64,000 nt of DNA from positions 2,046,001-2,110,000 of the forward strand of contig NZ_CP117880.1 in the NCBI RefSeq assembly GCF_028736175.1, written 5' to 3'. Positions 39,167 to 49,026 of the stretch are shown here, in pieces. Below the pieces are notes generated by a model. It saw nothing but the letters and a program-made list of their open reading frames with translations, was not told the origin of the DNA and made no database searches. Numbering within the stretch: the stretch's first letter is position 1; each line of letters starts with the position of its first letter. Both the position numbers and the translations under genes were made by a program. Source of the stretch: Sphingobacterium oryzagri. GTDB lineage: Bacteria; Bacteroidota; Bacteroidia; Sphingobacteriales; Sphingobacteriaceae.

Positions 39167-39240
39167 CATGCTATTCGTTTCGCCCATATTGATAGCTGGA
39201 TGTGAATGATGGAGATTTGTTGCCATAAAAAACGGAATAA

Positions 39241-40374
39241 ATGAACGCAACAGATCCAAATAAGCAATTACTCCTGGAAGAATACAAATTGGGAGAGCTA
39301 ACATTGAAAAATAGGGTAGTAATGGCATCACTGACCCGGGCCCGCGCGAATAACCCTGGATTAATTCCTACACCGTTAATGGCTGAATATTATGCGCAGC
39401 GTGCGTCCGCCGGATTGATTTTAGCAGAAGGCACCTGGGTAAATGCGCAATCTATCGGGTTTATAAATGTGCCGGGTATTTACACGGTAGAACAGGTGGA
39501 AGGATGGAAATTGGTAACGAGTGCCGTTCATGAAAAAGGCGGACTGATCTTTTCGCAGTTAGGGCATATTGGCGGTGCTTCCCATCCGGACCTGCTCCAT
39601 GGCGAACTCCCTGTTGGGCCTTCTGCCATTGATTTGCAAACGCAATCTTTTACGCCCGATGGCTTCAAAGCGTCTCCTGTGCCAAGAGCAATGTCTGTAG
39701 CAGAGATAAAACATACAATCCAAGATTATAAGCAGGCTGCACGACATGCCAGGGATGCTGGTTTTGATGGCGTGGAGATTCATGCGCAGGCAGGGATGCT
39801 TATCCCGCAGTTTTTGAGTATGGCTGCCAACAGGCGCACTGATCTTTACGGCGGAAGCATCGAAAAGCGTGCACGTATTGTGTTTGACATGCTAGACAGC
39901 ATCATGGAGGTTTGGGATAGCACGCGGGTGGCGATAAAATTTACCCCAGTGATGCTTAGTCATGTCGGAATCGTAAAGCCCGACGAAGAAACCATTCCGT
40001 TGTTTAAATATATCTTGCGGAGATTGAACGATTATAATTTGGCCTATGTGCATATCGTTGGTCCTTCGGAAGATCTTAGCGGCTCGCCGGTAGCCGAGCT
40101 ACAGGAGGACTATTTTGCTCATTTCCGTGCTCATTATGGGGGAAGGTTGATGGCTAATTTGGGATTTTCCAAGACCACGGCTAGCGAGATTTTACATAAG
40201 GGGGCGGCGGATCTGGTTTCTTTTGGTGAGCCTTTTATTGCCAATCCGGATTTAGTGGAACGCTTTAACTACGATCTTCCGCTTGCAACAGCTGATCGGA
40301 GTACGTATTACAGCGGGGGCGAAGATGGTTATACGACCTATCCGAAAGTAAACCTTCCGAATAAGATAATGTAA
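39241..40374 (+). CDS. Old-yellow-enzyme-family ene-reductase
   Basis: This 377-aa FMN oxidoreductase reduces activated C=C bonds using NAD(P)H. Visible are NRVVMASLTRARA, the substrate-facing QLGHIGG ASHP region, VEIHAQAGMLIPQFL and NRRTDLYGGSIEKRARI. The start ATG at 39241 is not preceded by a clear ribosome-binding site. With an adjacent Cys-containing HxlR it is probably induced by electrophiles such as quinones. Confidence 0.94.
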   Translation: MNATDPNKQLLLEEYKLGELTLKNRVVMASLTRARANNPGLIPTPLMAEYYAQRASAGLILAEGTWVNAQSIGFINVPGIYTVEQVEGWKLVTSAVHEKGGLIFSQLGHIGGASHPDLLHGELPVGPSAIDLQTQSFTPDGFKASPVPRAMSVAEIKHTIQDYKQAARHARDAGFDGVEIHAQAGMLIPQFLSMAANRRTDLYGGSIEKRARIVFDMLDSIMEVWDSTRVAIKFTPVMLSHVGIVKPDEETIPLFKYILRRLNDYNLAYVHIVGPSEDLSGSPVAELQEDYFAHFRAHYGGRLMANLGFSKTTASEILHKGAADLVSFGEPFIANPDLVERFNYDLPLATADRSTYYSGGEDGYTTYPKVNLPNKIM

Positions 40375-40562
40375 GGTCCGTGCTGAAAAACTGGTTAAGC
40401 GGAAGTTCGGCGATGGGTTGATATGTTGTTGATTGAGATGATTTAGGGAAAGCGCGCCTTCAACAACTTTTTGTGTTTACAACAAAAGTTTAATTCAACG
40501 ATTTTGAAGCGAGACTCATCTGTTGCTTAATTTTTAATGCTCCATTTTGTGCGACGCTTTAA

Positions 40563-40603
40563 GCTATCTCCTACGTTTGTTTGATACAAAAATAGGAGAC
40601 AGC
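40563..40603. other. Hairpin between converging genes
   Basis: GCTATCTCCTA and TAGGAGACAGC (10 of 11 pair) flank a 19-nt loop between the ene-reductase and the outer-membrane protein gene. There is no clear T-run, so a terminator role is uncertain. Confidence 0.35.
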
Positions 40604-40629
40604 AATATCACATCTCTACTATTTCGATC

Positions 40630-43293
40630 TTAAAAAGTAAACGAGTACTTTAACAAGAGTGTGCGTGATCGGAGAGGTAGTTGAAATACCGACAGTTGAT
40701 TAGCATCTGCATGGATATGTTGATACAGCTTCTGATTGATCAAATTTATGCACTGAAGCTCAAAAAAGCTTTTCCACTTGATAGGGCTGTATTTTAGATT
40801 TAGATCCAAGAAGTTATTCTTTACCGGCTGTGTCGATGCCTGCTTATACGAAGTAAAATTATTAACAATTGTGTACGCTATTTGATCGCTTAAGTTGTGC
40901 TGAAACTCGGCTTTTACTTTGTTTAATTTGGATATATTCCTTATCACCAGATCTTGAGATGTGCTTTGTTCATGTGTAAGCCCACCGAGATCTCCGGTAA
41001 GTGATACCGTTATTTTAGACCATATTTTTTTTCTAGCGGTAAGCGAAATATTTACATGGTAAGCATGGAAATTAGCAATTTCGTTGTTGTACAGGCTGTT
41101 TCCTTTCTGCAACCCTATATTTGCACCTGCCGAAATATTAGCACCAATCCAAAAAATATATTTCGAAATATTTCCACTAAAAGCGTATTTGTCGGTTGCA
41201 TTTTGATAATCTATAGCAATAGTTTTAGTTACACCAGCGTCAATAATATAGGAATTGATAAAGTTCTGGCTAGATCTATCGTAATTTAAGGAAACAGCGT
41301 AAAACAACATACTTATAGGTTTACGATAAGCAAATCTAGCCCAGATACTGTGTAGATCTGTTTGGGGCAAAGGCGTATTGTTTGTGCTAAACTGTCTGTA
41401 ATTTGTTAGTATGGTTCCCGTATAAATATCGTCGATTTCCCCGAAGATACTTTGTTGGCTGTATCTAAAATCCAGTTCACTATACTTTCCAATTCTGTTA
41501 CGGTAGTCTAACGCAGGATTGAACCGAAAAAATGTGTTTTGTTCCGCATCTGCAGCATTGTAATTAATAAAATTGTAGCTTGGAGAAGCTTCCAAACTCA
41601 ACGAACCCTTTTTAAATAGGTAAATTAGGGCAGCTTTTCCATAAAGGCCCATGTTTTTGAATACTACATTATTTCTAAAGTCTATACCTACTGTGTTGCT
41701 ACTGTTTAAACTATCGGTTTTGTGTAAATCCGTAAGTAGGGTATTGTGTTCGTAATTTATGCCCAGCGATGTAGAAAGGACAAAGCGAGCAAATTTCGTT
41801 TTATAGGTAGCAGATTGATTCACAAACAGATTTTTTGTACTGACTTGCTGATCTAGCAGCATATAATCTATGCTGTCATTCACGATTTCCTGTTGGATTC
41901 CCGGAGAAATCTTAAGATTTTCATTCGTTTTATAAAACTGCAACACCGAGTTGTACTGTAACACCTGATCTACACCCATTGCCTTGGTAAGATTGGTTTC
42001 ATTACTCAGGGATAGTTGATTTGTCGGCTGTATCTGTTTAAATGCTAAGTTATTTTGATTGGTGCCACCACTTCTATACCAGTTCGGAAGATCTAGTTTC
42101 GTGTTGGATTTCAAATATACCGAATTGCTGTTTTTTTCGATTTGCGCACCGATTTGCCATTGGCTTAATCTTTCCGTGGTATGTTGTATCTCTTGGTAGC
42201 GAACAGTATCGGCATTCGGCAAAAAGTAATTGACCGAATTGCTGTAATTGTACTTTCGTCTTAACTCCAGAACAGCCATATTTAAGCGTAATGTCCAATC
42301 AGATTTAAGTTTATAAAGTGCATTGACATTCCCGGCGTTATCATTATTGATGAGGTGGTACTTCTCGTTCAAAGTGGGCGTCACCCCGCTCATCATCGTA
42401 AGGTAGGGTGTTGGCGTTTTTAAACCAATTTCACTGCTGCTGTAAGATACGCCGATAGCGGCTTGTTCTGCCTGTAGATTCTGACCTATGTTGTTTGCTT
42501 TTATATTGTTTACACTCTTAATGCCCTTTTTTAAAATAAGATTATTCAATTCTCCGGTATAGGCTTTGTTGCCCACACCTAGAGCGCCGGTGTTAATCGT
42601 AACTGTTCGAGCATGTTCGGTAATTTTTAGATTTAGCGCAACATTACTGGCTACCGTATAACCATTCAGCGCTTTGATGGGTTGATCTCTTTCTATTACC
42701 TGAACCTGCTCTACAGCATCGACGGGCACGTTATTGGTGGCAGTTCTATACTTCCCGTCCAAAAGATTATCCCCGTCAATATATACCGTGCTAATCCGTT
42801 TGCCATTGTAACTAATGGCACCATTGTCATCTATCTGGATACCGGGCAGTCTGGCTATCAAATCGGCAATTACTCGGTCGTTTTGATCCTTCAAAGCGCT
42901 GACATTATAGTTTACAGTATCACTGGAAAGCGATATTTTATTGTTTGATTTTACCGTGATTTCTGATAATTGATTGTGGGTTCTTTTTAGTATGGCGACG
43001 TACGGATAATGCGAGATTGCTGAAAGTGGGACTACAAGCTGCTGATACCCAATATACGTGATTTTTAAAGAGAAATGTTCTTCACTGCGCTGAAATAACA
43101 TATCAAAAAAACCCTTACGATCTGTTTTCGCAAAAGAAATCCCAGCGCCATTTTGATCGATGACAGTTACAGAGGCAGATTCAAGAACCTCGCCAATACT
43201 ATCCTTTACGATACCATGTATCCTTGTGCTTTGAGCAAAAAGTAGATCAGTAGAGCATGTTAAAAGGAGAAGTAAAACCGATATTTTTTGCAC
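40630..43293 (-). CDS. Outer-membrane beta-barrel protein with carboxypeptidase-like N-domain
   Basis: At 887 aa, it has a signal peptide (cleaved near FAQ, residue 20), a carboxypeptidase-regulatory-like domain at about 24-105 (IHGIVKDSIGEVLESASV), a plug-like segment with YNGKRISTVYIDGDNLLDG and a long barrel of the OMP_b-brl_3 type ending in KYSFTF. It is TonB-receptor-like but shorter than SusC. It starts 5 bp after the GLPGLI gene, so both are one operon. The transported molecule is unknown. Confidence 0.9.
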   Translation of the reverse strand: MQKISVLLLLLTCSTDLLFAQSTRIHGIVKDSIGEVLESASVTVIDQNGAGISFAKTDRKGFFDMLFQRSEEHFSLKITYIGYQQLVVPLSAISHYPYVAILKRTHNQLSEITVKSNNKISLSSDTVNYNVSALKDQNDRVIADLIARLPGIQIDDNGAISYNGKRISTVYIDGDNLLDGKYRTATNNVPVDAVEQVQVIERDQPIKALNGYTVASNVALNLKITEHARTVTINTGALGVGNKAYTGELNNLILKKGIKSVNNIKANNIGQNLQAEQAAIGVSYSSSEIGLKTPTPYLTMMSGVTPTLNEKYHLINNDNAGNVNALYKLKSDWTLRLNMAVLELRRKYNYSNSVNYFLPNADTVRYQEIQHTTERLSQWQIGAQIEKNSNSVYLKSNTKLDLPNWYRSGGTNQNNLAFKQIQPTNQLSLSNETNLTKAMGVDQVLQYNSVLQFYKTNENLKISPGIQQEIVNDSIDYMLLDQQVSTKNLFVNQSATYKTKFARFVLSTSLGINYEHNTLLTDLHKTDSLNSSNTVGIDFRNNVVFKNMGLYGKAALIYLFKKGSLSLEASPSYNFINYNAADAEQNTFFRFNPALDYRNRIGKYSELDFRYSQQSIFGEIDDIYTGTILTNYRQFSTNNTPLPQTDLHSIWARFAYRKPISMLFYAVSLNYDRSSQNFINSYIIDAGVTKTIAIDYQNATDKYAFSGNISKYIFWIGANISAGANIGLQKGNSLYNNEIANFHAYHVNISLTARKKIWSKITVSLTGDLGGLTHEQSTSQDLVIRNISKLNKVKAEFQHNLSDQIAYTIVNNFTSYKQASTQPVKNNFLDLNLKYSPIKWKSFFELQCINLINQKLYQHIHADANQLSVFQLPLRSRTLLLKYSFTF

Positions 43294-43298
43294 AAAGA

Positions 43299-44138
43299 TT
43301 ATTTGGTTAACTCCAAAGGAAAATTCACGATGAATTTTTTGCGTTTGGCGCCAGGTACGCTTCTGTCTATAACAACGTTATCCACAGTTACACCACCCGC
43401 ATTCATCATATCCATACTCATACCATCATTGCTCGCTTTCACCATTTTATCATAAGCAGAGGCGGTGGTTGTTGTAGCATCTGTTGGTAACTCCAATGCT
43501 ATAGACGTCGGGACACTGCCATGTGTAACGACTTTTGTACACGTGAATTTTATTTGATGAGTTATATCATAGGCTTCCAAAATTAGACCCGGTAAACCAT
43601 GCAATTTCCATGGTCCAAAACTTACAGGAATATCAGTCGTGAACCAGGCGGTATATTTTCTGCCTTTGCAGATACCCTGCGCTTTTTGACAGGTGTAACC
43701 CAGTATTTCTTTGGTTTCCGGTTCAATTTCCCAATTTATTTTTTCTAAAGCTTCTTTTATCAGGTAGTTGCTTTGGTTAAAGTTCTTGTTGATAAACAAT
43801 GCGCCTTGTTCTTCGTTTAGGTAAAGTTTATCGCTGGTCGTTTGTCGTAATACGCCTAGATTTATGGTATTGCTACCAGATTGCATAGCGGCTTCCAACT
43901 TAGCCATCTGAATGGAGTCTTGGCTTATTTTTGTCGCACTGGCATAAACGCTTTGTTTTCCATTAAAAGGCATCACAAAGTCCTCTTCCCATAATACACC
44001 AATATTAGTGGTATCTCGGATATGAAAAAAATGGTAATAAGCAACTCCCGTAGGAGGCTCGGATGTTTTTTTATAGCTAAAAGCATAACAGCTGCACAAT
44101 AACAGTGCAGCTGCAATAAGTTTGATGTGATTACGCAT
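43299..44138 (-). CDS. GLPGLI family protein
   Basis: This 279-aa secreted protein has an N-terminal signal with a possible lipobox (LLLCSCYAF) and the family-defining GPWKLHGLPGLILEAYD at about residue 175. GYTCQKAQGICKGRKYTAWFT with its two Cys is also typical. The family is specific to Bacteroidota and has no proven function; members often stand next to outer-membrane barrels, as here. Confidence 0.93.
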   Translation of the reverse strand: MRNHIKLIAAALLLCSCYAFSYKKTSEPPTGVAYYHFFHIRDTTNIGVLWEEDFVMPFNGKQSVYASATKISQDSIQMAKLEAAMQSGSNTINLGVLRQTTSDKLYLNEEQGALFINKNFNQSNYLIKEALEKINWEIEPETKEILGYTCQKAQGICKGRKYTAWFTTDIPVSFGPWKLHGLPGLILEAYDITHQIKFTCTKVVTHGSVPTSIALELPTDATTTTASAYDKMVKASNDGMSMDMMNAGGVTVDNVVIDRSVPGAKRKKFIVNFPLELTK

Positions 44139-44202
44139 CAGCTTTATTATAAGTGGTGAACAATACGGACGGTAAATTGTCTCATGAATCTAATAAATGT
44201 TA

Positions 44203-44526
44203 CTACCAACAACCACCATTCTCTCGTATAGTACTCACCGCATAGTAGGCTGCTGTCATCCAATAATCACCGTAGGGAGTACCTTGTGGTGCTGATACAT
44301 AGATGTTCATTGTAGTACCACAATCATCTGTCCACTGAATCACCTTCTGTTCACGTTTAAGTGCTCCAACCGCTTGATTTTCAATTGAAATTTCAATTTT
44401 GTTTGCTTTTAAAGTTGTTGCGTTCTCTAGCTTTGCACCATTTTCGTTACCTTTAGGTGCTAAATCACTTGCAAAAGCGCTTACCCCTATAGATAAGAAT
44501 AATAACGCAGTACATAATTTTTTCAT
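44203..44526 (-). CDS. Small secreted Cys-containing protein
   Basis: This 107-aa protein has a clear signal peptide (cleavage near AFAS, residue 19) and a mature part ending in RENGGCW, with Cys at WTDDCGTT as a possible disulfide partner. It is first of the set small protein - GLPGLI - barrel, 64 bp before GLPGLI. I do not recognise a family. It could be a substrate or partner of the barrel. Confidence 0.75.
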   Translation of the reverse strand: MKKLCTALLFLSIGVSAFASDLAPKGNENGAKLENATTLKANKIEISIENQAVGALKREQKVIQWTDDCGTTMNIYVSAPQGTPYGDYWMTAAYYAVSTIRENGGCW

Positions 44527-44880
44527 AATTATTTTTTTTAGTGAATTAAATTGAAAAGGATACTTCCTTGTCCTTTATCTTATATAATAATCAGCATTAC
44601 TATTCATGCACACAACTGCCGTTTTATATCTGTTTGTTTTGGCCTGGCAATCGTAGTTTTTGGGCGCATATCTGTCATGACCGTTTTAAAGGAATCTGAT
44701 GATAATATCCTGTATACATTATCAGATAGCGGCTAATGACGGTATAAATGAATCTACGCAGGTTATGTGGCGAAGGGATATTCTAGGTTATAGCAAAAGA
44801 CTTATTACGAAATAACGATTTACAGTATCTTCCGTATGAATACTTTGTACTAACTTTAAAAAAAAATCGCCTCAATCTGT
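44527..44880. other. Divergent promoter region before LytS-type kinase
   Basis: No gene is supported. Sequences like GCCGTTTTA (44611) and ACCGTTTTA (44678) resemble LytTR half-sites but are not spaced by two helical turns. No other feature stands out. Confidence 0.3.
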
Positions 44881-46791
44881 ATGTCTCAAATCTGGAAAAA
44901 CAGTATAACTGCATTGTTTCTTTTATTTATGCTGTCTGCATGTACCGATAACAATCGTTCTTCCCCTACGGTATCGGTATCTGATGGGCAAACAGTTTCC
45001 GGAAAAGATGATGTTGCCTTTTTTATATCGTCGGATACTTTAACGCTATCCGAAAGAAAAAAGGCGATCCATACAGCTGATAGTATGCTCGTCAAAAGCA
45101 CAGAAAGGGCATCGCAAGCCATGCATTTTTTCTTTCAGGCCAAACTGAAATTTTGGGGTAATGAGCCGAAAATCGGATTTGCCATGCTGGATAGTATGAA
45201 CGTTAGCCAGCAGCACGGCGACATCTATTTTCTGAAACAGTGGGCTATACTCGAACATCAAACCAATAGGAATACGGTGGTTGAAGCTTCTGTAATGAAA
45301 GAAATACAAGAAGAGATGCAAAAAGCAGAAGAGGCCAAAAGCAGAACTGTACACCTTTTTTACGATTTGGCGGCAAAGGCATTTTACCAAAACAGAAATG
45401 AAAAGACCGCTCTTTCATATGTGGCCAACTATTTCGAGTATCACCCCTACAACTGGCATCCGGTTGTCAAACAACGCTATTACGATGTTTCGTTCCTGCT
45501 AGCATCCCGGTTGGGCGATTATAGTAAAATGCAAAATTACAATGACCTCGCCCGGAAGTTGGCCTTATCATCTAAGAACAACAACGCCTTGGCCAGAACC
45601 TATGACAATCAAGCCCAAATATACGCAGGTAAGAGGTTGTTTCGAAAAAGCTTAGCATACAGCAAATTGTATGTTTCTATTTTAGAAAGAGAGCATAATA
45701 TCCACGATGTAGCCTATAACAATTTGGCCCTGGGATTTAGTAACGTTGGCCAACTAGATTCCGCTATCGTCTACTATAAAAAAGCGATCGAATTGAACAA
45801 GATAAATATGCCGGAAAAGCCCAGGTATATTCTTTACAAGGGATTATCTGAAGCTTATTTTCAACAGGGTGACTACAGACGGGCATACGAAGCATTAGAC
45901 TACGGAAACAAGTTGGAATTGAAGGCTATCAAAGAAATCGAAGCGACAAACATTGCGGAAATCGAAAATAAGTATCAGGCAGTAAAAAAAGACCGCAATA
46001 TCTTCGAGTTAAAGATTAAAAACCAGCAAAATGAAGACGTCATTCGCCAGCAGAAATGGGTGCTCTTTACGGGCTTGGCACTGGCTATCGGGGTACTGGC
46101 GCTCTTATACAACCTCTACCAGCAAAATAGTCTAAAGCAAAAAAACAAATTGTTGCACAGTGATGTCAACCGATTAAAGCTAGAACATAAACTTTTGCAA
46201 ACACAGCTAAACCCACATTTTGTTTTTAACGCTATCGCCAATCTTCAGAGCCTTATTGCAACCGGAGATACCACACAATCGGTACTTTACCTTTCCTCGT
46301 TTTCACAGTTATTGAGAAGCATATTGGAGCAAAGCCGCAGAGACTTTATCGGTCTGGATGAAGAAATTATCTCGTTGGAGAATTATCTCCATTTGCAGCA
46401 AATGCGCTATCCGGATCTCTTCGATTACCATATTACGACAGATAAGGAAATTGCTATCGAAGAGGTGGTTATACCACCAATGCTATTACAGCCTTTTGTA
46501 GAAAATGCCATTGAGCATGGGTTTAGAAATCTGCGCTACAAGGGGGAATTACATATTGTGTTTAAATTGGGTGAGGACAGTCTTTCCATAACAATAGATG
46601 ATAATGGGAATGGTATTATCGGTCAGAAACCGAGTAATCAGAAGAAGAATTCTCTGGCGAACGATATCGTGAAAGAACGGTTGGAGTTACTTTATAAGCT
46701 AAGCAATCAATACGCAAATTTTAAGGTTACCGAGAAGAAGACTTTTGGAGAAAAGGGCGTCAAAGTAGAAATAACTATACCCATAATTTAA
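44881..46791 (+). CDS. LytS-type sensor kinase with periplasmic TPR region
   Basis: At 636 aa, the N-terminus looks like a lipoprotein signal (FMLSACTDN). TPR-like helices fill about residues 50-370, a membrane helix lies at about 396-415 (VLFTGLALAIGVLALLYNLY), then a coiled coil, a His_kinase domain with His446 in LNPHFVFNAIANLQSL, and an ATPase domain with DDNGNG. The partner LytTR regulator follows by 5 bp. It is divergent from the small secreted protein/GLPGLI operon. Confidence 0.93.
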   Translation: MSQIWKNSITALFLLFMLSACTDNNRSSPTVSVSDGQTVSGKDDVAFFISSDTLTLSERKKAIHTADSMLVKSTERASQAMHFFFQAKLKFWGNEPKIGFAMLDSMNVSQQHGDIYFLKQWAILEHQTNRNTVVEASVMKEIQEEMQKAEEAKSRTVHLFYDLAAKAFYQNRNEKTALSYVANYFEYHPYNWHPVVKQRYYDVSFLLASRLGDYSKMQNYNDLARKLALSSKNNNALARTYDNQAQIYAGKRLFRKSLAYSKLYVSILEREHNIHDVAYNNLALGFSNVGQLDSAIVYYKKAIELNKINMPEKPRYILYKGLSEAYFQQGDYRRAYEALDYGNKLELKAIKEIEATNIAEIENKYQAVKKDRNIFELKIKNQQNEDVIRQQKWVLFTGLALAIGVLALLYNLYQQNSLKQKNKLLHSDVNRLKLEHKLLQTQLNPHFVFNAIANLQSLIATGDTTQSVLYLSSFSQLLRSILEQSRRDFIGLDEEIISLENYLHLQQMRYPDLFDYHITTDKEIAIEEVVIPPMLLQPFVENAIEHGFRNLRYKGELHIVFKLGEDSLSITIDDNGNGIIGQKPSNQKKNSLANDIVKERLELLYKLSNQYANFKVTEKKTFGEKGVKVEITIPII

Positions 46792-46796
46792 CGAAA

Positions 46797-47552
46797 ATGG
46801 AAATGATAAAGGTCTATGTTTTAGAGGATGAAACAAATATAATGCGGCATCTGCTCCATATGCTAGATGAAATTCCGTACACCCAGGTGGTCGGTCATGC
46901 CGAAGGCATCATTAAGGCGGCGGCCGAAATACCTTTTATAAAGCCCGATGTGGTGCTGGCTGACATCAGACTGAAGGATGGAAATAGCTTTCAGCTTTTC
47001 GAGGAAATAGGAACCGAAAACTTCCAAATTATTTTTTTAACGGCCTATGATGAGTATGCCGTTGATGCGCTTAATATGGGGGCATTAGGCTATCTCTTAA
47101 AGCCGGTAAATGAACAGTCGCTGCGTCATGTGTTGGAAAAACCTGATCACCACCGACCCCAAAAGTTACCTTATTCGAAGCTCGTTTCTTTAGCAAATGA
47201 TTACTACGTCTCCCAAGGAAATCCATCAAACCATAGGATCGCTCTTAAAGGCCTGGAATATATCGAAATCGTATCGCTCGATGAAATCTTATATTGTAAA
47301 AGCGACAAAAGCTACACCACGTTCTTTCTCAAAGACAAGCGAGAGGTACTGGTATCAAAAGGGCTCAAGCAATACGAGACAATGTTGGCGCAGTTTGGTT
47401 TCATCCGTTGCCACCAATCCTACCTGGTGAACTTTCTGTATGTCAAAAAATACTATCGGGAAGGTTTTCTCGAAATGTGCAGCAAAGAAATGATTCCGGT
47501 GTCGGTTAGAAAAAAAGAAGAAGTACTAGCTTATTTGGAAAATATGGCCTAA
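46797..47552 (+). CDS. LytTR-family response regulator
   Basis: This 251-aa regulator has a receiver domain with Asp56 (VVLADIRLKDG) and Lys in LLKPVNE, then a C-terminal LytTR DNA-binding domain with EILYCKSDKSYTTFFL and FIRCHQSYLVN. It is co-transcribed with the LytS kinase. Direct repeats spaced 21 bp behind the gene fit a LytTR target. Confidence 0.95.
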   Translation: MEMIKVYVLEDETNIMRHLLHMLDEIPYTQVVGHAEGIIKAAAEIPFIKPDVVLADIRLKDGNSFQLFEEIGTENFQIIFLTAYDEYAVDALNMGALGYLLKPVNEQSLRHVLEKPDHHRPQKLPYSKLVSLANDYYVSQGNPSNHRIALKGLEYIEIVSLDEILYCKSDKSYTTFFLKDKREVLVSKGLKQYETMLAQFGFIRCHQSYLVNFLYVKKYYREGFLEMCSKEMIPVSVRKKEEVLAYLENMA

Positions 47553-47676
47553 GGAGATGATTTATCTTCTGACGCAAGTCGTAAGCGACTGCGTGGAGGG
47601 GCGTAAAAACGGCGGTTTTCCGCTACGACAATCAAGGAAATATCATGACGAAAATAATCATTATTTGTAAACAGTC

Positions 47677-47708
47677 TTTACCGACATATTTCTGTAGTTT
47701 ACCGTATG
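47677..47708 (+). promoter_or_regulatory. Direct repeats TTTACCG spaced 21 bp, candidate LytTR site
   Basis: TTTACCGACAT starts at 47677 and TTTACCGTATG at 47698, a start-to-start distance of 21 bp or two helical turns. LytTR regulators bind such paired direct repeats. The site lies between the LytTR gene and the secreted esterase gene, about 100 bp before its start. Confidence 0.5.
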
Positions 47709-47806
47709 TGGGCATTCGTTTACCTAAATTTTATTCTGAGCTGCCGATTTTTTATATATAATTGATTGAAGATCAAATTATAATATATTATCAATCATCT
47801 CTAAAT

Positions 47807-48937
47807 ATGAAGTACATCTTGCTGGTTGGCGTTTTTTCCGTTGTATGCCTTAATATTTTGTTCGCGCAGCATTCGAATTACTCATCGTTTAAAGACAAAT
47901 TAAGTTTGCAAATCGAGGATTCTGCCAGCAAAAAGACGTATTCTATGCAGGTTTTTCTTCCGATAAACTATTCTACAAATCAAAAATATCCGGTGATATA
48001 TTTTTTTGATGCTGATAATGCGATATTAACTAACGCTTATCTATCCACTATAGATGCTCTATCTTATTACAAAAATATTCCAGAAGTAATAGTCGTGGGT
48101 GTCTGTCAGAATGATCGAAGTGATGAGCTAGGAATATTTAAAAACTTGGATTCAAATGGGTTTATACATTTCGTTAGGACAGATTTAAAAAGCGAGATTG
48201 ATCGAAATTACTCAACAATCGGATATAATTCTTATATAGGACATTCGTTAGGGGGGCAATTACTAACGTATGCTTTTATAAAATATCCAGCAGATTTTTA
48301 TTCTATTATAACATTTAGTCCCGCTTTATATTACCCAGACAATAAAGATAGGCTAGCGATTCTCGAAGATAAAATCATTGATTCACTTAGCAGGAGGCTT
48401 GGTCAGCATCAGCATATTAATGCATACTATTACTGTTCGGTAGGAGATTCAGGATTTCAGGATAGCCAATTTCTAAAAGGAGTGAATAAAGTTGAGAAGG
48501 TATTTCGAGAGGGGAGTTCGGAGTCGTTCAACTATAAATTTGATTATTTAAACGGCTACACACATGCAATATCGCCAAATGGAGGTTTGACAAATGGTCT
48601 ACTTTTTTTATTCAATGATTGGATCTTTTCAGAAGACTTAGCGATGAAAATATTGCTGGAGCATAAAATTGATGGATTGGAATCGCTAAATAATCAGCTA
48701 GAAAAAATCAGAATGAATTATATGGGTAAACAAATTGCTTTGCCAAAAATGGTTTTCAACAATTTATACAATTATTACTTCCAAAAGCAGGAATATGACA
48801 AGGCTGTAAAAGTCCGTGAGTTACAGATTGAGTCCGTTTCTGATCCGTTAATTTATTCAGAAATAGCAGAGTGTTACAAGCGATTGGGTGATGTAGCTAA
48901 ATATGAATTGTACTTAGAAAAGAGTAGGAAAGAATAA
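47807..48937 (+). CDS. Secreted alpha/beta-hydrolase esterase (esterase D/Fes-like)
   Basis: From ATG 47807 it is 376 aa with a signal peptide (NILFAQHS); the alternative TTG start at 47762 would add a non-signal extension. The hydrolase core shows YPVIYFFDADN, nucleophile Ser in GHSLGG and a late His in GYTHAI. A C-terminal helical, TPR-like part follows. Such enzymes split siderophore or acyl esters. The gene is AT-richer than its neighbours. Confidence 0.88.
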   Translation: MKYILLVGVFSVVCLNILFAQHSNYSSFKDKLSLQIEDSASKKTYSMQVFLPINYSTNQKYPVIYFFDADNAILTNAYLSTIDALSYYKNIPEVIVVGVCQNDRSDELGIFKNLDSNGFIHFVRTDLKSEIDRNYSTIGYNSYIGHSLGGQLLTYAFIKYPADFYSIITFSPALYYPDNKDRLAILEDKIIDSLSRRLGQHQHINAYYYCSVGDSGFQDSQFLKGVNKVEKVFREGSSESFNYKFDYLNGYTHAISPNGGLTNGLLFLFNDWIFSEDLAMKILLEHKIDGLESLNNQLEKIRMNYMGKQIALPKMVFNNLYNYYFQKQEYDKAVKVRELQIESVSDPLIYSEIAECYKRLGDVAKYELYLEKSRKE

Positions 48938-49026
48938 GAAATTTTCTTTTGTCTATGATACATGGCACGTTAATGGGGAATACTTAAAACCTCGCAAAAC
49001 CGATGAATCTCCAGTAAGCGCCGACA

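Noticed and set aside
47572..47594. Hairpin ACGCAAGTCG/CGACTGCGT after the LytTR gene as a terminator
   Set aside because: One base is bulged and no T-run follows, so a terminator call is not supported.
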